Shown piece by piece: positions 42,256 through 51,189 of a DNA stretch of 64,000 nt; position 1 is the first letter of the stretch, and each line of letters starts with the position of its first letter. The notes under the pieces were generated by a model. The model was not told where the DNA came from. It did no database searches and worked only from the letters and a program-made list of their open reading frames with translations. The stretch comes from Clostridia bacterium (GTDB lineage Bacteria; Bacillota; Clostridia; UMGS1883): NCBI GenBank assembly GCA_017472685.1, contig JAFUOO010000013.1, forward strand, positions 1 to 64,000, in the 5' to 3' direction. The position numbers and the translations under genes were made by a program.

Positions 42256-43589
42256 ATATAACAGGCAAAACAGTTCAGCTGGGCGTTATCGGAAATCCCA
42301 TAAGCCATTCCATTTCGCCTCAGCTTCATAACACAATGATTGAAAAAACCTCTCTTGACTACGTGTACTCTGCCTTCCGTGTGCGCGAGGGTGAGGTGGG
42401 CAAGGCGTTGGATGGCATGCGTGCACTTAACATACGCGGCTTTAACGTAACCATACCCCATAAAATTACTGCTCATGACCTTTGCGACGAGGTTGACCCT
42501 TTTGCAAAAAAGATGGGCGCGTGCAACACTTTGGTTAACACAGACGGTGTTATAAAAGGCTACAACACCGACGGCCCCGGTTTTGTCCGTGCGCTAAAAT
42601 ACAAGGGCGTTGAGGTAGTTGGCAAGTCCGTTGCAATTTTAGGCGCAGGCGGTGCGGCGGCAGGTGTTGCCATGGCGCTTGCGGACAGCGGTGCAGCTGT
42701 GATAGCTATTGTAAACAGAACACGTGAAAAAGCCGAGGCCCTGGCAAAGAAAATCAACCGCTATCACCCAAATGTAGCTACGGCATGTGACGGATATACG
42801 GGTGTGGATATCTTAGTAAACACCACAAGCGTAGGCATGAATTCGGACAAATCGCCCGTTGATAGCATGGACGGGCTTAATGAAAATGCCGTAGTTTGCG
42901 ACATTGTATACTGCCCCAGGGAAACCGCCCTTCTTAAAATGGCGAAGGAAGCGGGCTTTAAAACAGTGGGCGGTATCGGCATGCTCATAAACCAGGCGGT
43001 TATCGCCTTTGAGCTTTTTACAAACACAAAGGTTGACGAAAAAGTGGTTGACTATTTATACCGCATGACAGAGCTTGATAAATCCATTGTTTTAACGGGC
43101 TTTATGGGCACAGGCAAAACAAGCATCGGCAAAAGGCTTTGTGCTCTTACGGGGGCGCAGTTTATTGACACTGACAGCCTCATCGAAGAAAAAGAGGGCA
43201 TGAGCATTCCCGAAATTTTTGAAAAGCACGGCGAAGGCTATTTCCGTGATGTGGAAAGCGAAGTCATAAAGAGCCTTGCAGGCTATAAGGGTGCTGTTAT
43301 TTCCACAGGCGGCGGCGCTGTTTTGCGACGGGAAAATATTGACACACTCAGAGATAGCGGTGCTGTAATTTTCTGTCTCAAGGCAGACATTGAGCGCGTG
43401 TTCAGAAACATAGGCGACAACACTCAGTCACGCCCTCTTTTAAACGGCAAAACAATGGACGAGGCACGTGCACTTTTGGAGTCAAGGCGCGAGGCTTATG
43501 CAAACTGTGACGCAGAAATTGATGTGACAGACTGCGAAAAGGAGCAGTCTGCCGACAAAATACTTGAGCTTTATATGGGCAGGGATTAA
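42252..43589 (+). CDS. shikimate dehydrogenase-shikimate kinase fusion (AroE-AroK)
   Basis: 445 residues carrying two consecutive steps of aromatic synthesis. AroE part (about 1-275): VIGNPISHSISPQLHN, GFNVTIPHK (catalytic Lys) and GAGGAAAGVAMAL. AroK part (about 277-445): Walker A GFMGTGKTS near residues 283-291, DTDSLIEE, and the STGGGAVLR loop. Linker YLYRMTELDKS is short. It starts at ATG 42252, overlapping yqeG by 4 nt. It makes 3-dehydroshikimate into shikimate-3-phosphate, and the fusion may channel shikimate. Confidence 0.94.
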   Translation: MNITGKTVQLGVIGNPISHSISPQLHNTMIEKTSLDYVYSAFRVREGEVGKALDGMRALNIRGFNVTIPHKITAHDLCDEVDPFAKKMGACNTLVNTDGVIKGYNTDGPGFVRALKYKGVEVVGKSVAILGAGGAAAGVAMALADSGAAVIAIVNRTREKAEALAKKINRYHPNVATACDGYTGVDILVNTTSVGMNSDKSPVDSMDGLNENAVVCDIVYCPRETALLKMAKEAGFKTVGGIGMLINQAVIAFELFTNTKVDEKVVDYLYRMTELDKSIVLTGFMGTGKTSIGKRLCALTGAQFIDTDSLIEEKEGMSIPEIFEKHGEGYFRDVESEVIKSLAGYKGAVISTGGGAVLRRENIDTLRDSGAVIFCLKADIERVFRNIGDNTQSRPLLNGKTMDEARALLESRREAYANCDAEIDVTDCEKEQSADKILELYMGRD

Positions 43590-43591
43590 CT

Positions 43592-44266
43592 ATGAACAGC
43601 GTAAAAGAGCGCATAGAATATGTGCGCCAGGAAATAGAAAATGCAAAAAAACGAAGCGGCAGAAGTGACAATGTGGAGCTTGTTGCCGTGACAAAAACCT
43701 ACGGCGTTGATGTGATTGAGGAAGCATATCGGGAAAACTGCCGTGTTTTTGGCGAAAACCGTGTGCAGGAAATGATGGAAAAGTTTGACTCTTTCCCTGA
43801 TTGCCAATGGCATCTTATAGGGCATTTGCAAAAAAACAAGGTTAAATATGTGGTTGGAAAGGCGGCTTTAATTCACTCGGTTGACTCCTTTGAGCTCGCA
43901 GAGGAAATTGACCGCATTGCAAAAAAGAAAAACGTAGTCCAGGATGTGCTTTTAGAGCTAAATATCTCGGGCGAAATCACTAAATATGGTTTGACAACAG
44001 ACGAAATAAAAGATATAATAATTAAGATAGGGGAACTTGGGTCTGTAAGGGTGCGCGGTTTTATGACAATGGCGCCCAAAACGGACAACCCCGAGAGCGT
44101 ACGCTGGGTTTTTAAAAAGGCAAAGGAGCTGTTTGATTTTTACAGAAAAGACCTGAAAGCAATGGACATTCTTTCCATGGGAATGAGCTCGGATTTTGCA
44201 GTTGCAGTTGAAGAAGGTGCAACGATAGTGCGCGTAGGCTCGCTCATTTTTGGCAAGCGATTATAG
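43592..44266 (+). CDS. ylmE: YggS-family PLP homeostasis protein
   Basis: PLP-binding TIM-barrel protein without known catalytic activity that helps to control vitamin B6. 224 residues; LVAVTKT with Lys near residue 35 as PLP Schiff base, FGENRVQE, WHLIGHLQKNK and MGMSSDF are conserved. It starts at ATG 43592 right after aroEK and heads the division cluster, as in B. subtilis (ylmE-sepF). Confidence 0.93.
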   Translation: MNSVKERIEYVRQEIENAKKRSGRSDNVELVAVTKTYGVDVIEEAYRENCRVFGENRVQEMMEKFDSFPDCQWHLIGHLQKNKVKYVVGKAALIHSVDSFELAEEIDRIAKKKNVVQDVLLELNISGEITKYGLTTDEIKDIIIKIGELGSVRVRGFMTMAPKTDNPESVRWVFKKAKELFDFYRKDLKAMDILSMGMSSDFAVAVEEGATIVRVGSLIFGKRL

Positions 44267-44334
44267 TGGTCGGTGCCCTCCACGACCGTTTGACCCAATG
44301 ATATTTGGGTGGGCAGAAAGGTTTGAAATATATT
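44267..44334. repeat. ylmE-sepF spacer with two small stems
   Basis: GGTCG (44268-44272) can pair with CGACC (44283-44287), and ACCCAA (44293-44298) with TTGGGT (44305-44310). It may be a degenerate dispersed repeat. No promoter is plain. Confidence 0.4.
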
Positions 44335-44775
44335 ATGGCAATTATCGATACTATTAAGAAGTTTATCGTTCCCGACATTGACGAAGACGATGAAATTGAA
44401 GTTGAAGAGAAGGCTCCCGTGAGGGCAACTAAAGAGGAGGCTCCTCTCGGCGGATTAAAAAGAGCTAAGGTTGTTAACATCAACCACGGCAATGCAAGCA
44501 AAATTGTTATTGTAAAGCTTGATTCCTCCGCAGGTGTTAAGCCCATTATCAATAACCTCAAGGACAGAATCCCTGTGGTTTTCTCAATTGCACGCCTTGA
44601 CCGCAACGATGCGGCAAGAGTTGTGGACGTTATCTACGGCGCTACATATGCAGTTGACGGAAGCATGCAGAAGGTAAGTAACGACATTTTCCTTGTTACT
44701 CCTTACGGAATCGAAATTACAGGCGATGTAGCAGCAGAGCTTCTTGACTCCGCTGACTTCTCCCTTGATATCTAA
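44335..44775 (+). CDS. sepF: cell division protein SepF
   Basis: Membrane-associated FtsZ partner that organises FtsZ filaments at the septum. 146 residues: an N-terminal amphipathic start (MAIIDTIKKFIVP), an acidic linker, and the C-terminal DUF552 dimer domain with DRIPVVFSIARLD, DVIYGATYAVDGSM and FLVTPYGIEI. ATG 44335 is preceded by AGAAAGG; a frame from 44305 enters the spacer. ylmG, which follows sepF in B. subtilis, is missing here. Confidence 0.95.
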   Translation: MAIIDTIKKFIVPDIDEDDEIEVEEKAPVRATKEEAPLGGLKRAKVVNINHGNASKIVIVKLDSSAGVKPIINNLKDRIPVVFSIARLDRNDAARVVDVIYGATYAVDGSMQKVSNDIFLVTPYGIEITGDVAAELLDSADFSLDI

Positions 44776-45539
44776 TGAATAACCGTGAAAAATTCCTCGC
44801 AAATGCACTCGAGGACAGAGATGTGCTTGCAAAGGTTTTTGACAAAGCTCAGGCGGCAGAAAAAAAGGGAATTGCAATGTTCACCTCCTTTTTATCCGAA
44901 AGGGAAGCTGCAATTGTGGAGGAGCGCAGGAAGCATATTGACTCCATTCCTTACAAGGCTTTTGGCGGCTACGATGAGGCAGGGCGGGTTATGCTGTGCT
45001 TTTCTGAATATGAGGACGAAATTTTCCCCATAAAGGCAATACGGGTTACGGGCAAGGACGTTGACACATTAAAGCACCCCGACCTTTTAGGCAGTATAAT
45101 GAGCCTCGGGCTTGAGCGAAGCTGCGTAGGTGACATTGTAAAAAGCGAAGGCGAATGGATAATCTTCTGCGAGGAGGACATAGCCTCATACATAGCCGAA
45201 AGCCTCAAGGAGGTGGGCGGCGTGTATGTAAACTGCACTGAGTGCGAAGTGTCCGAGCTGAAGGTCAATCTTCAGTTCGAAACCATTACAGGCACGGTAA
45301 GCTCTCTTCGGGCAGACAGCGTTGTGGCGGTCATGCTCAAAACCTCAAGAAGCAAGGCGCAGGAATACATAGAAGCCCAAAGGTTTTTCCTCAATCAGCT
45401 TTTGTGTACAAAGTGCGACAAGGAAATACGCGAGGGCGATATTTTAACAGTCCGCCATCACGGCAAGGCACGGCTTAGTGAGATAAGCGGAAAAAGCAAA
45501 AAAGGACGAATTTTTATAACAATAAAAAAATATATGTAA
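44775..45539 (+). CDS. ylmH: YlmH S4-domain RNA-binding protein
   Basis: 254-residue cytoplasmic protein with a C-terminal S4 domain (about 180-245), implicated in ribosome-associated quality control in B. subtilis. The FLSEREAAIVEE and GGYDEAGR motifs are typical of the group. The start overlaps the sepF stop by one base. In order with divIVA and ileS, this is the standard cluster. It may not be strictly needed for division itself. Confidence 0.9.
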   Translation: MNNREKFLANALEDRDVLAKVFDKAQAAEKKGIAMFTSFLSEREAAIVEERRKHIDSIPYKAFGGYDEAGRVMLCFSEYEDEIFPIKAIRVTGKDVDTLKHPDLLGSIMSLGLERSCVGDIVKSEGEWIIFCEEDIASYIAESLKEVGGVYVNCTECEVSELKVNLQFETITGTVSSLRADSVVAVMLKTSRSKAQEYIEAQRFFLNQLLCTKCDKEIREGDILTVRHHGKARLSEISGKSKKGRIFITIKKYM

Positions 45540-45552
45540 GGCAGGGATTAAA

Positions 45553-46047
45553 ATGCTTACACCACTTGAAATTCAGAAAATTGAATTTACGAAGAAAATG
45601 GGCAAGTATGTTACCGCTGATGTTGACGAAGCTTTTTCTGTCATTTCGGCAGATTACGAAGCTTTATACAAGGAAAACATACGTCTCCGTGACAGGCTCG
45701 AGGTTTTAGAGGACCTTGTAAACAAATACAAGAGCATGGAGGACACCATGCGCGATACTCTTATCGTGGCACAGAAGGCTGCCGACGACCTTGGCAAGAG
45801 CGCTGCACAGAAAGCCGAAGCCATTATACAGAAGGCTGAAAACGAAGCCGAAATAATACGTGAGGGCGCAAGGGTTATGGCTAACCAGACTCTTACGGAG
45901 CGTGAAAAGCTTGCAAACGATCTGTATGCTTACAGCGCACAGATTAATTCAATACTTGATGCACAGAAGCAGCTTGTTGCACAAATTCTTAACACAAGGA
46001 GTGATAACGATGGATTACAGTCAGACACTGAATCTTCCGAAAACTGA
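45553..46047 (+). CDS. divIVA: DivIVA-family division protein
   Basis: 164-residue coiled-coil protein that marks poles and septa. N-terminal LTPLEIQKIEFTKKMGKYV and VDEAF are typical of the DivIVA membrane-binding domain, and coiled coils cover about 30-75 and 85-140. ATG 45553 follows GGCAGGGAT. Its C-terminus runs 38 nt into the start of ileS, an unusually long overlap. Confidence 0.92.
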   Translation: MLTPLEIQKIEFTKKMGKYVTADVDEAFSVISADYEALYKENIRLRDRLEVLEDLVNKYKSMEDTMRDTLIVAQKAADDLGKSAAQKAEAIIQKAENEAEIIREGARVMANQTLTEREKLANDLYAYSAQINSILDAQKQLVAQILNTRSDNDGLQSDTESSEN

Positions 46048-48754
46048 GTTCCCCATGAGGGCATCTCTCCCTCAGCGAGAACCCGAAATTCTCAATAAAT
46101 GGCTTACAGAGGACCTTTACGGTAAGCTCATGGCACACAACGAGGGTAAGCCCCTCTTCATTCTTCACGACGGTCCTCCCTATGCAAACGGCGACATGCA
46201 CATGGGCCATGCCTTGAACAAAACACTTAAGGACATTATTACACGTTATAAGAATATGAGTGGCTTTAAGGCTCCTTATATTCACGGCTGGGACACACAC
46301 GGTCTTCCCATTGAAAGACAAGCTATAAAGAAGCTTGGCATTAACCGCGATGTGGCAGGCCCCGTCAAGTTCCGTGAAACCTGCCGTGACTTTGCTCTCG
46401 GTTATGTTGAAAACCAGAAAAAGCAAATTCAGCGCCTCGGTGCTATCGGCGACTGGGACGACATTTATGTAACACTTGACCCCAAGTTCGAAGAAAAGCA
46501 GATCCGCATTTTCGGCGAAATGGCAAAGAAGGGCTACATGTACCGTGCGCTTAAGCCCATTTACTGGTGCCCTGACTGCGAAACAGCTCTTGCTGAGGCT
46601 GAAATCGAATACGCTGAGGACAAGGCTAACTCCATCTACGTTAAGTTCAACGTTAAGGAAGACAACGGCACTCTTTCTAAGCTTGGTGTTGACCCCACTA
46701 AGGTTTACTTTGTTATCTGGACAACAACCACATGGACACTTCCCGCAAATGTGGCAATTTCCTTAAACCCCGACTTTGAATATTCTCTTGTTAAGGCAGG
46801 CGAGGAAATTTACGTTGTTGCAACAGAGCTTGTAGAAAGCGCAATGGCTGCAGGCAGCATTACAGAATACGAAACAGTGGCAACGGTTAAGGGTAGTGAG
46901 CTTGAATACGTTAAGTGCTACCATCCCTTCATCGACCGTGAAAGCCTTATCATCGTAGGCGACCACGTAACACTTGACGCAGGTACAGGCTGTGTTCATA
47001 CAGCTCCCGGTCACGGTGTAGAGGACTATATCGTATGCCAGAAGTATAAGGAAATTCCCATTATCGTTCCTGTTGACTCCAAGGGCTACCTCAATGAGCT
47101 TGCAGGCGAATTCAACGGCCTCTTCTACGAAAAGAGTAACGATAAGATTATCGAAAGATTAAAGAGCGACAATGCGCTCTTTGCAATCACACCCATCATC
47201 CACCAGTATCCTCACTGCTGGAGATGCCATGAGCCCATTGTATTCCGTGCTACAGAGCAGTGGTTTGCTTCCGTTGAAGACATCAAGGAAGAGGCTGTAA
47301 AGGCTATCGAAGGCGTTAAGTGGATTCCCGGCTGGGGCGAAGATAGAATTAAGTCCATGGTAATGGACCGTAACGACTGGTGTATTTCCCGTCAGAGAAC
47401 ATGGGGCGTTCCCATTCCGATTTTCTACTGTGAAGAATGTAAGAAGCCTCTTGTTACAGACGAATCCATCGATGCAGTTGCTACACTCTTTGGCGAAAAG
47501 GGCTCCGTTGCATGGGTTACAGATGCTCCCGAGGACATTCTTCCTGCAGGCACAGCTTGTGAATGCGGATGCACTAAGTTCACTAAGGAAAAGGACATTA
47601 TGGACGTTTGGTTTGACTCCGGTAGTAGCCACGCAGGCGTTCTTGATGTTAAAAAGTCTCTTACATTCCCCGCTGACGTTTACCTTGAAGGTAACGACCA
47701 GTACCGCGGCTGGTTCCAGTCTTCTCTTCTGACAAGTGTTGCAGCACGCGGCTGCGCACCCTACAAGACTGTTATTACTCACGGTATGATTGTTGACCAG
47801 ACAGGCGCTAAGATGAGTAAGAGCAAGGGCAACGGTATTGCTCCTTCCGACATTATCGAAAAGTACGGCGCAGACATTCTCAGACTCTGGGTTGTTTCCG
47901 CTGACTATAAGACAGACATGCGTATTTCTGACGAAATCTTAAAGCAGCTCAGCGAAGCTTACAGAAAAATCAGAAATACAGCCCGTTATATCTTAGGTAA
48001 CATAGCTGACTTCAATCCCGACTGTGACGCAGTTTCCTACGGCGAGATGGAAGAGCTCGACAAGTGGGCACTCAACTCCTTGAACAAGCTTGTTGAAAAG
48101 GTTACAGCTGCTTACGAAAGCTATGAATTCCACATGATTTACCACAATATCCACAACTTCTGCGTTGTTGATATGAGTAATGTTTATCTCGATATTATTA
48201 AAGACCGTCTTTACACACAAAAGGCAGATTCTAAGTCAAGAAGAAGCGCACAGAGTGCTATGTACATTGTGCTCGACTCTCTTGTAAAGCTCATTGCTCC
48301 CGTGCTTTGCTACACAGCAGAAGAAATCTGGAGCTATATGCCTCATGTAAAGAACTCTGAAGAATTTTCCGTTCTTATGAACGATATGCCTAAGGTTAAC
48401 AGCGAATACGCAAATGCGGCTGTTGAAGAAAAGTGGGCAAAGATTCTTGAAGTGCGCGAAAGAGTATTAAAGGCTCTTGAAGAAGCAAGAGCAGAAAAGA
48501 AGATTGGTAAGAGCCTTGAAGCAAGCGTTGCTATCACAGCTACAGCTGACTATGAGTTCTTAAAGAGCATTGAAAATGACCTTGCCGAAATCTTTATCGT
48601 ATCTTCCGTAAGTGTCTCTGAGGGCGAAGATAATATTACTATTGCTGCAGCAGAGGGTGAAAAGTGCGAAAGATGCTGGACAGTAAGCAAAACTGTCGGC
48701 ACAGTAGCAGGTCACCCCACAATCTGTGCAAGATGTGCTGCTAATTTAGAATAA
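46010..48754 (+). CDS. ileS: isoleucyl-tRNA synthetase
   Basis: Class Ia synthetase, 914 residues. HMGH in MHMGHALNKTLK is the HIGH motif, KMSKS is in AKMSKSKGNGIAP, and the editing CP1 domain lies in between with WTTTTWTLPANV. C-terminal zinc knuckle CERCW...CARC is present. ATG 46010 follows AAGGAGTGA, 38 nt inside divIVA; earlier in-frame starts are rejected as they lie within divIVA without support. No T-box is seen upstream, in contrast with many Bacillota. Confidence 0.97.
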   Translation: MDYSQTLNLPKTEFPMRASLPQREPEILNKWLTEDLYGKLMAHNEGKPLFILHDGPPYANGDMHMGHALNKTLKDIITRYKNMSGFKAPYIHGWDTHGLPIERQAIKKLGINRDVAGPVKFRETCRDFALGYVENQKKQIQRLGAIGDWDDIYVTLDPKFEEKQIRIFGEMAKKGYMYRALKPIYWCPDCETALAEAEIEYAEDKANSIYVKFNVKEDNGTLSKLGVDPTKVYFVIWTTTTWTLPANVAISLNPDFEYSLVKAGEEIYVVATELVESAMAAGSITEYETVATVKGSELEYVKCYHPFIDRESLIIVGDHVTLDAGTGCVHTAPGHGVEDYIVCQKYKEIPIIVPVDSKGYLNELAGEFNGLFYEKSNDKIIERLKSDNALFAITPIIHQYPHCWRCHEPIVFRATEQWFASVEDIKEEAVKAIEGVKWIPGWGEDRIKSMVMDRNDWCISRQRTWGVPIPIFYCEECKKPLVTDESIDAVATLFGEKGSVAWVTDAPEDILPAGTACECGCTKFTKEKDIMDVWFDSGSSHAGVLDVKKSLTFPADVYLEGNDQYRGWFQSSLLTSVAARGCAPYKTVITHGMIVDQTGAKMSKSKGNGIAPSDIIEKYGADILRLWVVSADYKTDMRISDEILKQLSEAYRKIRNTARYILGNIADFNPDCDAVSYGEMEELDKWALNSLNKLVEKVTAAYESYEFHMIYHNIHNFCVVDMSNVYLDIIKDRLYTQKADSKSRRSAQSAMYIVLDSLVKLIAPVLCYTAEEIWSYMPHVKNSEEFSVLMNDMPKVNSEYANAAVEEKWAKILEVRERVLKALEEARAEKKIGKSLEASVAITATADYEFLKSIENDLAEIFIVSSVSVSEGEDNITIAAAEGEKCERCWTVSKTVGTVAGHPTICARCAANLE

Positions 48755-48761
48755 AATTTTG

Positions 48762-48792
48762 TCGTCACAGAGGAGGTATTCTTCTGTGACGA
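48762..48792 (+). promoter_or_regulatory. hairpin enclosing the lspA ribosome site
   Basis: TCGTCACAGA (48762-48771) and TCTGTGACGA (48783-48792) are perfect 10-bp complements, with the loop containing GGAGG (48772-48776). Both the GTG (48786) and the A of ATG 48792 lie in the 3' arm. It could restrict initiation. Confidence 0.75.
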
Positions 48793-49289
48793 TGTATTAT
48801 GGAGAGATTGCTTTGAAATTGAAACTCAGGGCGAAATATCTTATTTTCGCAATACTTGCGGCTGTTTTCACCGTAGTTGACCAGATGAGCAAAGAATGGA
48901 TAGTAAATGTGACAGAAAACGTGGAGGGCAGAGGTTTCACCGTAATAAAGGGGATAATCAACTTCACGTTTGTCAAAAATGATGGCGCAAGCATGGGGCT
49001 TTTCGGCGGACAGAGAATATTTCTTATCCTTGTGACAGTTGCCGTTTTTGCCTTCGGGTTATGGTACTTTATAAAAAACCGTCCCGACAACATGCTCTTT
49101 CTTTCTGCCACAAGCCTTATTGCATCGGGCGCTGTGGGCAACCTCATCGACCGCATTCAGTTGGGCTATGTGCGCGACTTTATTGATCTGGATTTTGTGA
49201 ATTTTTACATTTTTAACTTTGCTGACTGCGCTATATGCGTGGGCGCGGGGTTACTTATTCTGTACGCCTTTATAAACATAAAGGAATAA
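48786..49289 (+). CDS. lspA: signal peptidase II (lipoprotein)
   Basis: Membrane aspartyl protease that cleaves lipoprotein signal peptides; OppA and the cyclophilin here are likely clients. Four hydrophobic segments, with VVDQMSKEWI and catalytic Asp pair in GNLIDRI and FNFADCAICVG. GTG 48786 is 9 nt after the AGGAGG; ATG 48792 is 15 nt away. GTG gives 167 residues. The order ileS-lspA-rluD is as in B. subtilis (with ylyA absent). A hairpin covers the start. Confidence 0.94.
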   Translation: MTMYYGEIALKLKLRAKYLIFAILAAVFTVVDQMSKEWIVNVTENVEGRGFTVIKGIINFTFVKNDGASMGLFGGQRIFLILVTVAVFAFGLWYFIKNRPDNMLFLSATSLIASGAVGNLIDRIQLGYVRDFIDLDFVNFYIFNFADCAICVGAGLLILYAFINIKE

Positions 49290-49308
49290 AAAGAGGAGGT
49301 TGCGGAAA

Positions 49309-50229
49309 ATGGAAGATATGATAAAGCTCACCGCAACCGAAAGCGCGCGGTGCGATAAATATATTGCAGAAAATGTTGAGGGCGTTTCCCGCTCATATCT
49401 TAAAAAGCTTTTCGACGAGGGGAAAATCCTTGTGAACGGAAGTGCAAAAAGTGCTTCCTACAAGCTCAAGGCAGGGGACGAAATTGAATTTAATCTTCCC
49501 GAAGCCGAGGAAATTGATGCTCTGCCGGAGGACATAGCACTTGACATAGTCTACGAGGACGAACATCTTCTTGTTATAAACAAGCCTCGCGGCATGGTGG
49601 TGCATCCTGCACCCGGAAACAGCTCGGGAACACTTGTAAATGCAGTGCTTTTCCACTCTCGAGGTAACCTTTCCGGCATCAACGGAAAAATGCGTCCGGG
49701 TATTGTGCACCGTATCGACAAGGACACAACAGGGCTTCTGGTTGTGGCAAAAACCAACGATGCTCATCAGTTTTTGTCTGACCAGCTTGGCGACAGAAGC
49801 CTTTCGCGCGAATATTATGCTCTCGTTCACGGTAACATAAAAGAAGACAGCGGCACAATTGATGCCCCTATTGCCAGAAGTGAAAACGACCGCAAGAAAA
49901 TGACGGTCACCTATAAAAACAGCCGTGAGGCTGTGACGGACTTTTTTGTACAGGAGCGCTTTGGTAACTACACACTTGTCCGTTGCAAATTAAGAACAGG
50001 TCGCACTCACCAGATAAGGGTGCATATGAAGCACATAGGCCGTCCCATTGTAGGGGACAAGACCTACGGTGTGAAAAAGGAGGAGTTTAACCTTATAGGT
50101 CAGCTCCTTCACGCAGGGAAAATTGGGTTTATCCACCCTGCTACAAAAGAAAAAGTATATTACACTGCTCCGCTGCCGGAGGATTTTGAGAAGGTGTTAG
50201 CTCTTCTCAGAAACCGTAGCGGAAAGTAA
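49309..50229 (+). CDS. RluD-type rRNA/tRNA pseudouridine synthase (YlyB)
   Basis: 306 residues, RluA family with an N-terminal S4 domain (about 10-75) and a catalytic domain with the Asp motif HRIDKDTTGLLVVAK. RluD modifies 23S helix 69 in E. coli. The B. subtilis counterpart YlyB sits after lspA. GAGGAGG is 12 nt before ATG 49309. It probably shares a transcript with the pyr genes; the 17-nt gap to pyrB holds no visible attenuator. Confidence 0.93.
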   Translation: MEDMIKLTATESARCDKYIAENVEGVSRSYLKKLFDEGKILVNGSAKSASYKLKAGDEIEFNLPEAEEIDALPEDIALDIVYEDEHLLVINKPRGMVVHPAPGNSSGTLVNAVLFHSRGNLSGINGKMRPGIVHRIDKDTTGLLVVAKTNDAHQFLSDQLGDRSLSREYYALVHGNIKEDSGTIDAPIARSENDRKKMTVTYKNSREAVTDFFVQERFGNYTLVRCKLRTGRTHQIRVHMKHIGRPIVGDKTYGVKKEEFNLIGQLLHAGKIGFIHPATKEKVYYTAPLPEDFEKVLALLRNRSGK

Positions 50230-50246
50230 GAAAGTGAGGAATAAAT

Positions 50247-51167
50247 ATGCTGTCAGGCAGAAAAGACCTTTTAGGTATTCAGGAGCTTTCAAAGGAGGAT
50301 ATTCTCTATATCCTTGACAAGGCTGTTGAAATGAAGAAAGTTGTTTTATCAGACAACAAGAAAATCCCCAACATGCAGGGAAAGAGCCTTATAACACTTT
50401 TCTATGAAAACTCCACAAGAACACGTACATCCTTTGAGCTTGCGAGCAAGTACATGGGTGCATCCAGTGCCAACATTGCCGCTTCGGGCTCATCCATACA
50501 GAAGGGCGAAAGCCTCATCGATACAGGTAGGACACTTGACAGCATGGGCACGGATATTATTGTAATCCGCCATAGTGCTTCCGGTGCACCTCATCTTCTG
50601 GCAAAGAATGTTTCTGCAAGCGTTGTCAATGCAGGCGACGGCATGAACGAGCACCCCACACAGGCACTGCTCGACATGTTCACAATCCGTGAAAAGAAGG
50701 GAAGCTTTGAAGGCTTGAAGGTTGCAATCATCGGCGACGTGGCACACTCCCGTGTTGCACGAAGCGACACCTATGCTTTGACAAAGCTCGGTGCAGATGT
50801 ATTTGTGGCAGGTCCTCCCACACTTATGCCCGTTGATTTTGAAAAAATGGGTAATGTAACAATGTGCGAAAGCGTTGAAGAGGCTATCTATGAAGCAGAT
50901 GTTATCATCAACCTCCGTATTCAGCTCGAGAGAATGAAGTCTGCTCTTTTCCCCACAGTAAGAGAGTACAGCGAATTTTTCGGCATGAGTGTCGACAAGC
51001 TTAAGTTTGCAAAGCCCGACGCACTTATCATGCATCCGGGTCCCGTAAACCGCGGTATCGAAATTTCAAGCTATGTTGCAGACGGCGACCAGAGCGTTAT
51101 CAACGAACAGGTAACAAATGGTGTGTCTGTAAGAATGGCAGTACTTGATATTCTTTGCAACGAATAA
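50247..51167 (+). CDS. pyrB: aspartate carbamoyltransferase
   Basis: Catalyses the first committed pyrimidine step, joining carbamoyl phosphate to aspartate. 306 residues, typical of the catalytic chain. STRTRTSFE is the carbamoyl-phosphate loop; MNEHPTQAL and HPGPVNRG are in the family. No pyrI regulatory chain is visible, in line with the class found in Bacillota. ATG 50247 follows GTGAGGA. Confidence 0.96.
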   Translation: MLSGRKDLLGIQELSKEDILYILDKAVEMKKVVLSDNKKIPNMQGKSLITLFYENSTRTRTSFELASKYMGASSANIAASGSSIQKGESLIDTGRTLDSMGTDIIVIRHSASGAPHLLAKNVSASVVNAGDGMNEHPTQALLDMFTIREKKGSFEGLKVAIIGDVAHSRVARSDTYALTKLGADVFVAGPPTLMPVDFEKMGNVTMCESVEEAIYEADVIINLRIQLERMKSALFPTVREYSEFFGMSVDKLKFAKPDALIMHPGPVNRGIEISSYVADGDQSVINEQVTNGVSVRMAVLDILCNE

Positions 51168-51189
51168 TTCAGGACGGGAGGTAAAAAAT

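Noticed and set aside
45860..46009. Upstream extension of ileS by 50 codons
   Set aside because: It lies in divIVA in another frame without family similarity; ATG 46010 has the ribosome site and the family N-terminus.
45540..46010. A T-box leader upstream of ileS
   Set aside because: The upstream sequence is divIVA coding; I see no specifier loop or T-box motif.
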